Assembly (NCBI RefSeq): GCF_947179515.1
Contig: NC_067488.1
Span: forward strand, 30,322,039-30,386,038
Origin: Apodemus sylvaticus
Lineage: Eukaryota > Chordata > Mammalia > Rodentia > Muridae
DNA length: 64,000 bases
Reading direction: 5' to 3'
Both the position numbers and the translations under genes were made by a program. Position 1 is the first letter of the stretch; every line of letters starts with the position of its first letter. The notes beneath the pieces were generated by a model. That model was given only the letters and a program-made list of their open reading frames with translations. It was not told the DNA's origin and searched no databases. Shown here piece by piece: positions 55,415 through 64,000 of this stretch.

Positions 55415-56040
55415 TTGAAGAGTCCGACTAGAAAGACCAAGAACAGTAAGGCATAGCTTCTACCCTCCTGAAACTCCCAATGAAGTATAAACCACTGTCA
55501 GTTTTAAAGACTTGCCCATTGATCAACTGAGAGAAATAGCATGTGCCACCAAAGCTTCTTTGGGGGCAATAAGAGACACTCCTTCTAGAAGAAAAGTAAA
55601 ATAGAACTTTATCCAATAAAAAGTAAGGAAAAGATTTCCCCAGCTGTGGATGCTGAGAAGTAATGTGGTCAAATTTACACTGTAGAAGGGTCAGCATCTG
55701 TGCACATATGAGTTTATGAGACCCACTCATTTACTGCATTCCATGCCTGCCTTCCTTCTCGCTCCTGCCAGCATTTGTCATGGAGAGCCACCTTCCTTCC
55801 CCAGAATTCTGAGACTAATCAGGGGCACAAAGCTCCTTGCTTCTTCCTATCTTGTTTCTCACTATCCTCCAGAGGGGGGCAGGGGGGTTGTATACAATAG
55901 AGGCCTGCTACAGTATTGCTCAACATACTAAACCATGTGTAGAAGCCTTTGTAGCCATAACTAGTGGATGTAGTCCAGGTCTGACTTGTGTTAAGATCAC
56001 CACAAATATGAGAAAGTATCAAATGGAGATATAGGTAGAA
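55415..56040. other. Unique DNA, no gene recognised
   Basis: Short overlapping frames on both strands (55428-56034) lack domains. Confidence 0.5.
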
Positions 56041-56044
56041 AGTG

Positions 56045-56160
56045 GCATCTAAGCAGCTAGAGATATAGCTCTGTAGTCTGAAGCTTATCTAAGAAGCACA
56101 AGATCTTAGGTTCCTTCCTTTATTACCCACCCTCCCCCCACACACACACACAAAGAATAT
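56045..56160 (+). repeat. Possible ID/B4 SINE remnant with (CA)n tail
   Basis: AGATATAGCTCTGTAGTCTGAAGCTTATC and GATCTTAGGTTCCTTCC weakly fit an ID head. A C-rich and CA tract at 56129-56152 follows. Confidence 0.4.
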
Positions 56161-56164
56161 GCAC

Positions 56165-56650
56165 AGATCCCATTTTGCACACAATGAACCTTAGCCCCCT
56201 TTAATAGATGTTTACACTGAGCCTATTTGAACCTGTGCTTGGCACCTCAAAAAATGAGCCAGTGTCTTCCCACTCTCTTCTTCAATGTAACTGCACCCCA
56301 GTAGAAACTGCAGAGGAACTGTAGGAGACTTGTCTTATGAAGGATCTAAAAGAACTAGCATTAGCTTGAGCATCTTGGTTTGTATTCTGTCTCCTGAGAA
56401 GCACGATCTTAGAGAAGATATTCCATGCCTCTTGGTCTGTTTCTGATCCAGGAGATAGAGAATGTAGCACATTTCTCATAAACAGATCTCAAGAATTCAA
56501 CTCAATAAAATCTTAAGGCACATCGTCTAGCATACTGTGAGGTATAAATCCATTTGTGAAAAAAATAAAATTATAAAAAAACCATTCTTCAGCTACAAGA
56601 GATTTGAAGGTCCTCAAAATATGGACAGTATTGCAGATTATCAAGTGCCT
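56165..56650. other. Unique DNA, no gene recognised
   Basis: Nothing was recognised apart from A/T-rich patches. Confidence 0.5.
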
Positions 56651-56654
56651 CTTT

Positions 56655-56730
56655 TGTCTACCTCTGGCTCCAGGCCACTCAAGGCCACATAGTGAGACCC
56701 TGTCTCAAAATACAACAGTAAAGTGCCAGA
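56655..56730 (+). repeat. B1/B4 tail fragment
   Basis: AAGGCCACATAGTGAGACCCTGTCTCAAAATACAAC is the 3' end of a B1/B4-type SINE. Confidence 0.5.
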
Positions 56731-56754
56731 AAACACCTAAGTTTGGGTAATGAT

Positions 56755-56900
56755 GGGCTGAGAATCAAATTCTGACACTTAGTAAACTGTTTGCCCTTGA
56801 CTGTATCCCTTTAAGTCTCAGAAGCTCTGTTTCTTGCATTGAGGATGAATTAGTAATAATACTTTTCTCACAGTACCAGCACACAGAAGAAATGAGTATT
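56755..56900 (+). repeat. Probable MIR fragment
   Basis: GAATCAAATTCTGACACTTAG, AACTGTTTGCCCTTGACTG and AGTAATAATACTTTTCTCACAG follow the MIR order. Confidence 0.5.
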
Positions 56901-56904
56901 AGCA

Positions 56905-57545
56905 TGTGGCAGAGTGTCTGCCCTAGGAGATCAAAGTCCCTTCTCTCCTTCCTGGAATGTACAAAACATTTAAATCTAGTTCCAGATGCCAAAATTGTGA
57001 CTCTGCAGCCCTAGAAAAGGATTGATTGTTCCATTTAGACTCTTTACTGTATGTTCACTAGATTAGAGCCCATTCCAGAACTCCACTCCCAGGTGATTAA
57101 ATAAGGCAGGAAAACTGTTGGTCTGATTTGGCTATGGCTTCAGGCCAGTTGGTGGTAATTTGACTAGGTGAGCCCTGGCTGCAGCACACAGTGATCTGGC
57201 TATGTTACAATCTGCAAACGCTTGGAGTTACAGGCATTCTGAGCAGTGAGTGAGCTGCATTGTAGAAAAACTCCCTGCTATTTTGCCAAAGCCAAGAGCC
57301 AGAGAGCCTGGCATCTTGGCTCCTAAGTCTTCATGAAAAACTGGGATCTGCTCTGCTCTCTTTATGAAACAAAAGGTGAAAGTCTTCTGTGTCACTAGAA
57401 GTCAGAAACCCACCAATCTGGGAAGGAAGGAACGTGGGTGTTAGAAATGGTCTTACTATTCTCTGCCCTCAGGAATGCTCTATGAAATCCTGTATCCAAA
57501 TTCGCATGTGGATCCTTAATACTTACAAATCCTACCCTCCTACTC
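56905..57545. other. Unique DNA, no gene recognised
   Basis: Nothing was recognised. Confidence 0.5.
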
Positions 57546-57554
57546 ATTCTTTTG

Positions 57555-57750
57555 TTGGTTAATATTTTTGCATGTGATGCTGAGATTTGAACCTTTAGCC
57601 TCATATATGCTGGCTTAGTGCTTCATTGGCAGTATAGACCAACTTTCTTTTTAGTTTTCCTCTTGAACACAGTCTCACTAAGTTGCTCATGCTGATCTTG
57701 CAACCTTCCTGTTGATGAGTAGCTGGGGTTTCAGGCATACTCAGCAAGCT
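57555..57750 (-). repeat. Two adjacent reversed SINE remnants (ID and B1/B4)
   Basis: GATGCTGAGATTTGAACCTTTAGCC and TTAGTGCTTCATTGGCAG form a reversed ID-like head. ACACAGTCTCACTAAGTTGCTCATGCTGATCTTGC and TGATGAGTAGCTGGGGTTTCAGGCAT form a reversed B1/B4 body. Confidence 0.55.
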
Positions 57751-59225
57751 CCATTTCTACCTTCCTTTCTAGTGACAGCTTGCAAATGTTCTATTGGAGT
57801 CCTCTTACTGGAGACTATAATGCCAGCATCTCTTACCCACTTCTTATACATCTATTTTTCTCTACCCACTAGAATGTCTACCATATTCATCTGTTTCTTT
57901 ATTCTGTTTATTTATAAAATATCTGATCTTTGCCCGTCAGGGCACTTTACCCTTTATGCCTTGTAGATTCTTGCAGCCTTGCACATAGAAGACAATCCAG
58001 TAAATGACTACTGAAATGAACTAAACTTGTCCAGCATTTATCTAATAAACTGGTGTGGAGATAATATATTAGCAAAATCCCTATGGCCATCGTAGCCAGA
58101 AGCTCATATTGCATTAAATCTTTACTATTAAAGCAATCATACTACCTACATAGATGATTGAATCTCAAGTATGATCCCAGGACATGTTAGTCTACTTACA
58201 AGGATTAAAAACACCCTTCTGAGAGTCAGCAAGATGGTTCAGCAATTTAAGGCCTTTGCACCAGTGGTCATGTCTATCTCGTTCCTTACCTTTATGGTGT
58301 TTATGTCAGTCACACCTCATTAAAATTCTCTTTACATCTCTTTGTTCATTTGCTTATTGTTTACTGCAATGTGGAACCTATATGTCTATATGTCATATAC
58401 CAGCTGCTTAATAAGTATTAGTTAAGAAAATGAATCGATTATGAAAAGCATTTATTAAACTGGTACTATCACCCCCATACACATACATACTTGTAATGGT
58501 AGAAGGGGGCATCTCATCACCACCCAAAACCACCCCATTCTTTTTCCAGCCAGTTGAGATTGTTGGAATGTTTTTTTTTTTTCCAGACACCAAGCTGCAC
58601 CTGCATCCCTCTCATTTCTTACCATTAATTTTGCTGCCCTTCCTTGTAGCCACCCCAAACCAGGCTGGTTCTCTAGCCACATGACAGTCCTTCAAATATT
58701 TGAAGACTGTGAAATTTCCTCTTGGACTTCTATTGTCCAGGTAAATGGCTTCCTGTAGATATTGTCCAGAAATCTGTCTTTGTTTGATTTTGATGACTGT
58801 GCCCATAAAACACTTCAGCTTCCTGAATGTGTAAATGGCCTATGTTTTTACTTTCCAGGGCAGCTGCCAACACACTGCCAGGGTGAGGCTGCCCTTACAT
58901 TTACCCTATAACTGAGCTATCCCTGGGTAGTGGCCAAGTGTCATTTTTTTCAGCCCTAAGAAATATTCTTCTGATTGTATCATATAAAAGAGTCTATGAG
59001 GACCAAAGACAACTGAAAATTTAGAGGAAAGAAGTCCTTGTATGAAGAAACTGTAGTGGGCATGTAAAAAGAAGACAGAGGTGAATAGAAAAGTTCTTGT
59101 GTCAAACCACTGTGGTAGGCATGTAATAAGAACAGAAAGTTTACCTTGTCTTAGATATCTCCTTAGATTCTGCCTTTGTTTCTGCCTCCATTCTTCCCCA
59201 GTCACTCTTTAAAAGGCATGTGCAT
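57751..59225. other. Unique DNA with faint B3 head
   Basis: GAGTCAGCAAGATGGTTCAGCAATTTAAGG (58220-58250) looks like a lone B3 head. The T12 run near 58569-58582 and the short frames around it are unsupported as genes. Confidence 0.45.
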
Positions 59226-59227
59226 AA

Positions 59228-59335
59228 GGCTGGGAGTTTAGCTCCTTGGTGGGCTGCTTACCTGGGATTCATGAAATCCCAGCACTAAAAATCCAAATGC
59301 TGGGGGACAGGAGGAGTGTCACAGACACTCAGCAA
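59228..59335 (+). repeat. Old ID/B4-type SINE
   Basis: GGCTGGGAGTTTAGCTCCTTGGTGGGCTGC is a diverged ID/B4 A-box head. TCCCAGCACTAAAAATCC follows. Confidence 0.5.
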
Positions 59336-59399
59336 CATTAACACTGAGCTCTGTGGATGCAGAGCTCTTCCTTTTCTTCATAATTCATGCTGCTACATG

Positions 59400-59640
59400 A
59401 TGACAGCTTTTCTTATATTCTTGATAATTTCATATATAAAGGAAATATAAATACATATGAAAATATGCATACTACATAAATATAAGCATATATAATCATG
59501 TATATCTCCTAATTTCCCCTTCCAATTCTCACTATATTCCCCTAACATAATCCCCATCTCAATTTCATGTATATCTTTATTTACTTATTTGTTTTTATAA
59601 CCCACCAAGTCCAGTTGATGGGATCCAGATTTGAAAGGTT
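59400..59640 (-). repeat. Possible old L1 fragment, reverse
   Basis: CCCATCTCAATTTCATGTATATC, TTTTTATAACCCACCAAGTCCAGTTGATG and the A/T-rich sequence before them resemble reversed old murid L1 sequence. The match is from memory of consensus. Confidence 0.4.
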
Positions 59641-59774
59641 ATGGTGTTGGGGTTCCCATGTAAGATTAAAATCCTGAGGACAGCACTGCATCACCAGCAC
59701 TGGAGTTACTACTGAATATTGACAGTATTTAATAATGGTAAATTGAATAAAGCAAGGAATGCATGGGTATGGGA

Positions 59775-59835
59775 TTCCCAGACAAGCCATTTGACCTTTC
59801 TGAACTTCAGCTTCCTCTTGTGTAGACTGGAGGAA
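59775..59835 (+). repeat. MIR core fragment
   Basis: GACAAGCCATTTGACCTTTCTGAACTTCAGCTTCCTC is the MIR core motif. Confidence 0.5.
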
Positions 59836-60878
59836 GGGATGGGGGCGGAAAGAGTGCCATTTCTCACAGATCTATCGTACAGATCAAGTCAGATATCACC
59901 CACTAGGACTCCATCAACCATTCCTAGTCTTTGTATGGCATGATTACATAGGGCTGGCTCGTGAGCAGAAAATGACATGGGCTGTCTATGGTGGAGAGGA
60001 CTTATTACTCCCATAGAGATTGTCTTACCACTTTTTTGGTTGGAAAATCACAGCATTAGATATTCCTTTCAGTGAAGGCAACATCTCCCTCTGAGATGCT
60101 TTCCCCAGTGTGAAGAGGGGTTAGAGGTATGCAAAAAGGGGAATACTTCCTTTGCATCCCAGCTACTTACTTCTCATTTTCCAAGTCTTCCTTTAAGACA
60201 CTTCAGGTGAGAGAGCCTGGATTACTTTGTGCATGTTTTCATATGGAAGGATGAAGATCTAACTTGGTAGCCCAATCTAAGACTTTGGAGGCATTTTCCT
60301 CTGTCTCTCTCCTATGTCCCAACCCCAATCCTAAATCAAAAGAAATCCACCATGCAGGTATGTCTATTTTCATCTTGCAAAATTGAAAACCAAATTCCAA
60401 AGATGGGGCAAGCCTTGGCTCAGAGGGGTCCCGCAGAATTATCAATATCTGAAAGCAGGGATGAGGTGTCCCTCACACCTTCTAGAGGGGCAGGAAGAAG
60501 CAAATATGGGAGATCATTATACTGCTACCAATGATGATGCAGAAGTGCCAGCTCTCCCAACTGCCTGCTGTTCTCCATTCCCCAGCCCTTCAGACACTGA
60601 TATCATCTGCTACCACCCCCAATCAAGACTCTTCTTTAGAAAGTATGGAATTGCTTCCAGTGGAGAGATAAAGTCATGTATGTTCGTTGTCTTCTGAAGC
60701 TGATTGCCAAGTGTAAGAAACAAGAACATGGTAAACAGAATACAGAGTGACACAGAACAGAGGCCTCTCTGCCCCTTACCCTAAGGGACTCAAAGGAGAG
60801 AAGTAGGGGGTAAATTGTCTACATTCTAGGGATTTCTGTTAAATGTTTTAAGGAGAGAAAAAAACTGAATATAAAAAA
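59836..60878. other. Unique DNA, no gene recognised
   Basis: A 104-codon frame (60383-60697) has no recognised domain. Nothing else is seen. Confidence 0.5.
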
Positions 60879-60884
60879 GAATAA

Positions 60885-61010
60885 ATTATTTGGCATCTTG
60901 GCAAATGCCTCCAATATCTAGGATTTGGGGAAGTCAAGCAAGAATATCTTAAGTTCAAAGTCAGCCTATGCTACATTATAAAACCCTATTTCCAAACCTG
61001 AAGAAGGAAG
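60885..61010 (+). repeat. Old B1-like SINE
   Basis: GGCATCTTGGCAAATGCCTCCAATATCTAGGAT and AAAGTCAGCCTATGCTACATTATAAAACCC follow the B1 order with high divergence. Confidence 0.5.
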
Positions 61011-61284
61011 AGGAAATGGAGTGGGAGTGAGGAGTGAAGAAAAGAAAAAAGAGGAGAATAAGAGCAAAGGAAAGAGAAAGGAATGGAGGGAGAAAAGGAG
61101 AGAGGAATGGAGGAAGGGAGGGAGGTGGGAGAGAGGGAGGGAGGGAGGAGGAATACAGAGACTATGGAGGGAAGGAAAAAAGAAAGGAAGGGAGAGAGGA
61201 AAGGAGAGAGACAGAGAAGATGGAAGGAAGGAAGGAAGGAAGGAAGGAAGGAAGGAAGGAAGGAAGGAAGGAAGGAAGGAAGGA
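61011..61284 (+). repeat. Purine array, imperfect then (GGAA)n
   Basis: About 270 bp. The first 200 bp are irregular A/G sequence. The last 65 bp (61219-61283) are pure GGAA units. Overlapping 80-110 codon frames on both strands are translated repeat. Confidence 0.95.
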
Positions 61285-61286
61285 GA

Positions 61287-61415
61287 GCATTAGGTGTGGT
61301 GGCACATGCCTTTAATGCCAGCACTTGAGAGGTAGAATCTCTGTGAGTTCAAGACATAGTGAGCTCCAGGATACCCAGGATTACTATAGAGAGACCCCAT
61401 CTCCAAAAGAGAAGA
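61287..61415 (+). repeat. B1 SINE
   Basis: TAGGTGTGGTGGCACATGCCTTTAATGCCAGCACTTGAGAGG and GAGAGACCCCATCTCCAAAA match B1 with a central deletion. Confidence 0.75.
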
Positions 61416-61419
61416 AAGA

Positions 61420-62855
61420 ATAGTGAAAGAAAGTGTGACATAGGAAGGGAAAGGAAGGAACAGAGGAGGGGAAGACAGAAAAGAAAGTCATCACAAAATA
61501 CAGAAGAGAAAGGCATGGGATAAACCCCAGAAACAGAGCATGCAAGGCAAAAATCAAGGTACCAAGGCTAAGGGTTATATTATCCAGTGAGAGGCAACAG
61601 GCAATAAAGAAATAGAAGTGCTCAGATGATGGGTGCCTGGGGGCTTGAGCTTCACATTACAATGCCGTGTCCTATAAGCTACAACAAGGGAGGGAGCCTC
61701 TCAGGAAGGCAAAAATGACTGAGGCTCTTTTTGATCCTAAGGATGCTGATTTAGTGGAAGAATATGAGGAAACTATGCCAGCCTCCTCCTAAAGACTGCT
61801 GCCTGAACTTAATGAAGAACCAGTCAAGGAGGAAAGAAGCTCAGTCTTGGGTGCATTGAGTTCTAGGGCTTTGAATATGGGTGGCTGCAAGCTATGTTGT
61901 TAAAATCTTTTTCTAATGGGACAATCTTTGTTCAGGCCACACACATTCATCCCAGTCCCATTATCTGAGAAAGGATAGTAATGTCCAGCAGTGCAGGTTT
62001 TGAGGACACTAGCTATAGACATCAGCTGTCTGGTATATAGGGGCACATAGCAGACCCTTCGTATTTATCTCTACTACTGAGAAAGAAAGAACCACAAAGC
62101 TGCATCTGGCGGCCATCCATATGAGCACGGTCAAGTGCATGGAAGACTGGGAACACCTTATCTCCTCCCCTCTAGGTGTGGTCAAACCTTATAAAATTTC
62201 TGCCTTAATAAAGAGGAAAAACAACAGGAACCTGAACCTCTAAAGCAAAGAGACGTTGTGATAAATTGCTTCTGCACACTCAGCCCTTTACTAGAAATTG
62301 TCCATGTCTTACCATGGTGCAGGAGGAACTCATGACCTCAAGAGGTTTCTCATCTTCTTGAGGAAATTAACTTAGAAGCTCAAGAGGCCAACGAAGAACA
62401 ATGCCTTTTTCAAGCCTTATCTCAATGAGCTCCTTTATAGCTTTCTCCCTGGTGACCTTGCCCTCCTTTCTGAACCTCATTCACCCTTGATTCCCAGAGC
62501 ACCACCCTCCATGAGGATGGATTTCTCTTTCGTTCCCTTTTCTTTCATCTGTCCTTAACTGTTGGTGTTCCAGGGTTGTTGTTGTTTTGTAGTTGTTGTT
62601 GTTTTTCCTCTTGTCTTCTGACTGCACACATCCCCCTGAATACATCCAATGCAGTAGCTTCAGCATCGTGAACCTCTAGACTGACCTGAGTCCAGATGCA
62701 TTATAGACATAACATTCCCCTAGCCAAACCCATTGTTTTGCTCTCAAGTTCATCCTCCTTCCATCCATACCTAGGTTAATGAACTTATTATCCACTTAGC
62801 TGCTGGAGGTCTGTTTGCTACATAACTGGTAAATTGGTCCCACCCAGTTCTTATT
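61420..62855. other. Unique DNA, no gene recognised
   Basis: A short GTT-rich tract lies at about 62575-62605. No frame or repeat that I can support. Confidence 0.5.
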
Positions 62856-62859
62856 TGCT

Positions 62860-63015
62860 CTATAATCTTCAAGTCACTAAATATCTCTGTGCCTCATGTA
62901 CAAAATGGGTATATTTATGATTCCTATCTCACAGAGTTGTTAGAAGGGTGGAAAGAGTACATGTAAACTACATCAAACTCTAGACCATAGTAAATCATCT
63001 ATAAATGTTCATAAT
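62860..63015 (+). repeat. MIR SINE
   Basis: TTCAAGTCACTAAATATCTCTGTGCCTCATGTACAAAATGGG, CCTATCTCACAGAGTTGTTAGAAGGG and TAAATCATCTATAAATGTTC follow the MIR consensus to its end. Confidence 0.72.
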
Positions 63016-63019
63016 TACT

Positions 63020-63468
63020 TTCTCTACCTCCTTAAGTGCTGACAAATGATTTGGCTTCAAGTTTAAGAAACTTAACCCATTTAGATTTTCATTTCTCCAC
63101 TTTCAGTAGTTGCCATCCAGGCCCTAGTCTTTGCTTTCTGTAATGAAGTTGTCAGAGTGTCTGCACCTCATGTCTCCTACCTGGTGGATGCCCCTGGAAC
63201 CATAAAGATGGAGTCATTGAATGGATGTAGAATGTTCAGATTATTTAAAGTGCTGCAGCTACAGGATGCAGGACAGATTCCAATGAAGTGGGTTTAACTA
63301 AAGAGTGAAAAGCAAACTATCATAAAGTCCAGAAAAACAGCATGGTACCAAAACATGTGAATGTCTCTTATCAAAGGAAGATGTGATGGTTAAGGCCCAA
63401 GGGGCATTCAGCAGGTGTCCATGCAACAAAGACACAGATTTTCACATTCTCAAGACTTAGAGCTCTTG
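63020..63468. other. Unique DNA, no gene recognised
   Basis: Nothing was recognised. Confidence 0.5.
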
Positions 63469-63469
63469 T

Positions 63470-63652
63470 TTCATCCTCCTCCTCCTCCTCCTTACCCTCC
63501 TCCTCCTCCTCTTCCTCCTCTTCCTCCTCCTGTTCCTCCTTCTCCCACTCCTCTTCCTCCTCCTCCTTACCCTCCTCCTCATCTTCCTCCTCTCATCATC
63601 CTCCTCTTCATCTTCCTTCTTCTCTCATTGTCCTCCTCCTACTCTTCTCTCT
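63470..63652 (+). repeat. (TCC)n pyrimidine tract
   Basis: About 180 bp, almost all C and T, with CTCCTC units dominant. The 100-codon Pro/Leu-rich frame across it is translated repeat. Confidence 0.95.
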
Positions 63653-63654
63653 CT

Positions 63655-63785
63655 CCTAAATTTTTTATATTTAAATATTTTACACATCCCAATATCAGCT
63701 GCCTCTCTTCCCAGTAGCCCCTCATTCCACCCTTCCCTTCTCCTTTGCAAAGGAGGAGCCCCACTCTGGGTGTTAAGACAGAACA
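63655..63785 (-). mobile_element. Old LINE-1 3' UTR end, reverse
   Basis: ATTTTACACATCCCAATATCAGC, TTCCCAGTAGCCCCTC and CCTTCTCCTTTGCAAAGGAGG resemble the reversed end of an Lx-type L1 3' UTR, as at 17205-17360. The pyrimidine tract at 63470-63652 lies on the side away from the L1 tail's A/T-rich end. Confidence 0.5.
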
Positions 63786-64000
63786 GGCTGTATAGAGTCT
63801 AGACAGATCACAGAATGCATCCACATTCTCTCACGGTTAAATGTCCCAGAACCTTACTATCTGGCTTTACTTCTCTTAATTCCTTGTCCGTTTTCTTGCT
63901 TTTGAAAGGTAGAGACAGCAATCTGTCCTTTGACTCCTCCAAGGTCCCTTCTGCTGAGATGATAATGGTGAGAATATTCAAGGTGCAGATAAGACCTGTG
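63786..64000. other. Unique DNA to the window edge
   Basis: No feature was recognised. Confidence 0.5.

Noticed and set aside
63415..63717. Proline-rich 100-codon frame
   Set aside because: It is the (TCC)n tract read as protein.

Overview
This window looks like mammalian, and more exactly murid rodent, genomic DNA. The best match is rat (Rattus). The 3' ends of the young LINE-1 copies have the rat-type form: a G-rich and purine-rich 3' UTR ending in a block like AAATCATTTGAAATGTAAATAA, then ATCGAATAAAA. The SINEs are B1, B2, B3 and B4 types. Old mammal-wide MIR SINEs lie between them. There is no sign of bacterial, archaeal or phage organisation: no operons, no ribosome binding sites and no dense coding. 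I found no host protein-coding exon, tRNA, rRNA or other structural RNA gene that I can support. Nearly all longer open frames are LINE-1 ORF2 remnants, low-complexity tracts, or chance frames in unique DNA.

Layout. 0-1.9 kb: old L1 tail, B3, a 42-bp tandem duplication and a MIR. 2.0-3.3 kb: a young 5'-truncated L1 on the minus strand with an 18-bp target-site duplication (TSD). 3.4-6.2 kb: a rodent interspersed repeat, then two L1 3' UTRs, one inserted in the tail of the other. 6.7-11.5 kb: a long degenerate L1 carrying the end of ORF1, most of ORF2 and the 3' UTR, with damaged active sites and an inserted palindrome. 11.6-17 kb: B2, B4, another L1 3' end, a (TG)n tract and an old B3. 17.2-20.4 kb: an older L1 whose 3' UTR also occurs inverted at its other end, and two long purine arrays. 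20.4-23.5 kb: a minus-strand L1 split by a 1.8-kb polyadenylated insertion with a 17-bp TSD that ends in LTR-like sequence; another LTR-like stretch follows. 23.5-29.5 kb: mostly unique DNA with a MIR, a possible conserved element and an LTR-like block. 29.6-36 kb: SINEs and two more young truncated L1s with TSDs, one keeping 313 open ORF2 codons. 36-40.4 kb: a CpG-retaining, possibly conserved segment, B1, purine arrays and another rodent repeat. 40.4-47.4 kb: B1 copies (one with a TSD), an old L1 3' UTR and a truncated L1 with a TSD. 47.4-64 kb: mostly unique DNA with scattered MIR, ID and B4 remnants, a 38-bp minisatellite, a purine array, a pyrimidine tract and an old L1 tail.

The window reads as a gene-poor intergenic or intronic segment built by successive L1-driven retroposition. 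L1 reverse transcriptase, supplied in trans from active copies elsewhere, explains the SINEs and the LTR-ended retrocopy as well as the truncated L1s. No exciting undescribed protein system is visible. The observations most worth a second look are the LTR-terminated retrocopy (20956-22774), the perfect 19-bp-arm palindrome inside L1 ORF2 (9291-9337), and three candidate conserved noncoding or unexplained open segments near 26.0-26.4, 37.2 and 49.5-50.1 kb. Repeat family names were given from memory of consensus sequences, without a database search.
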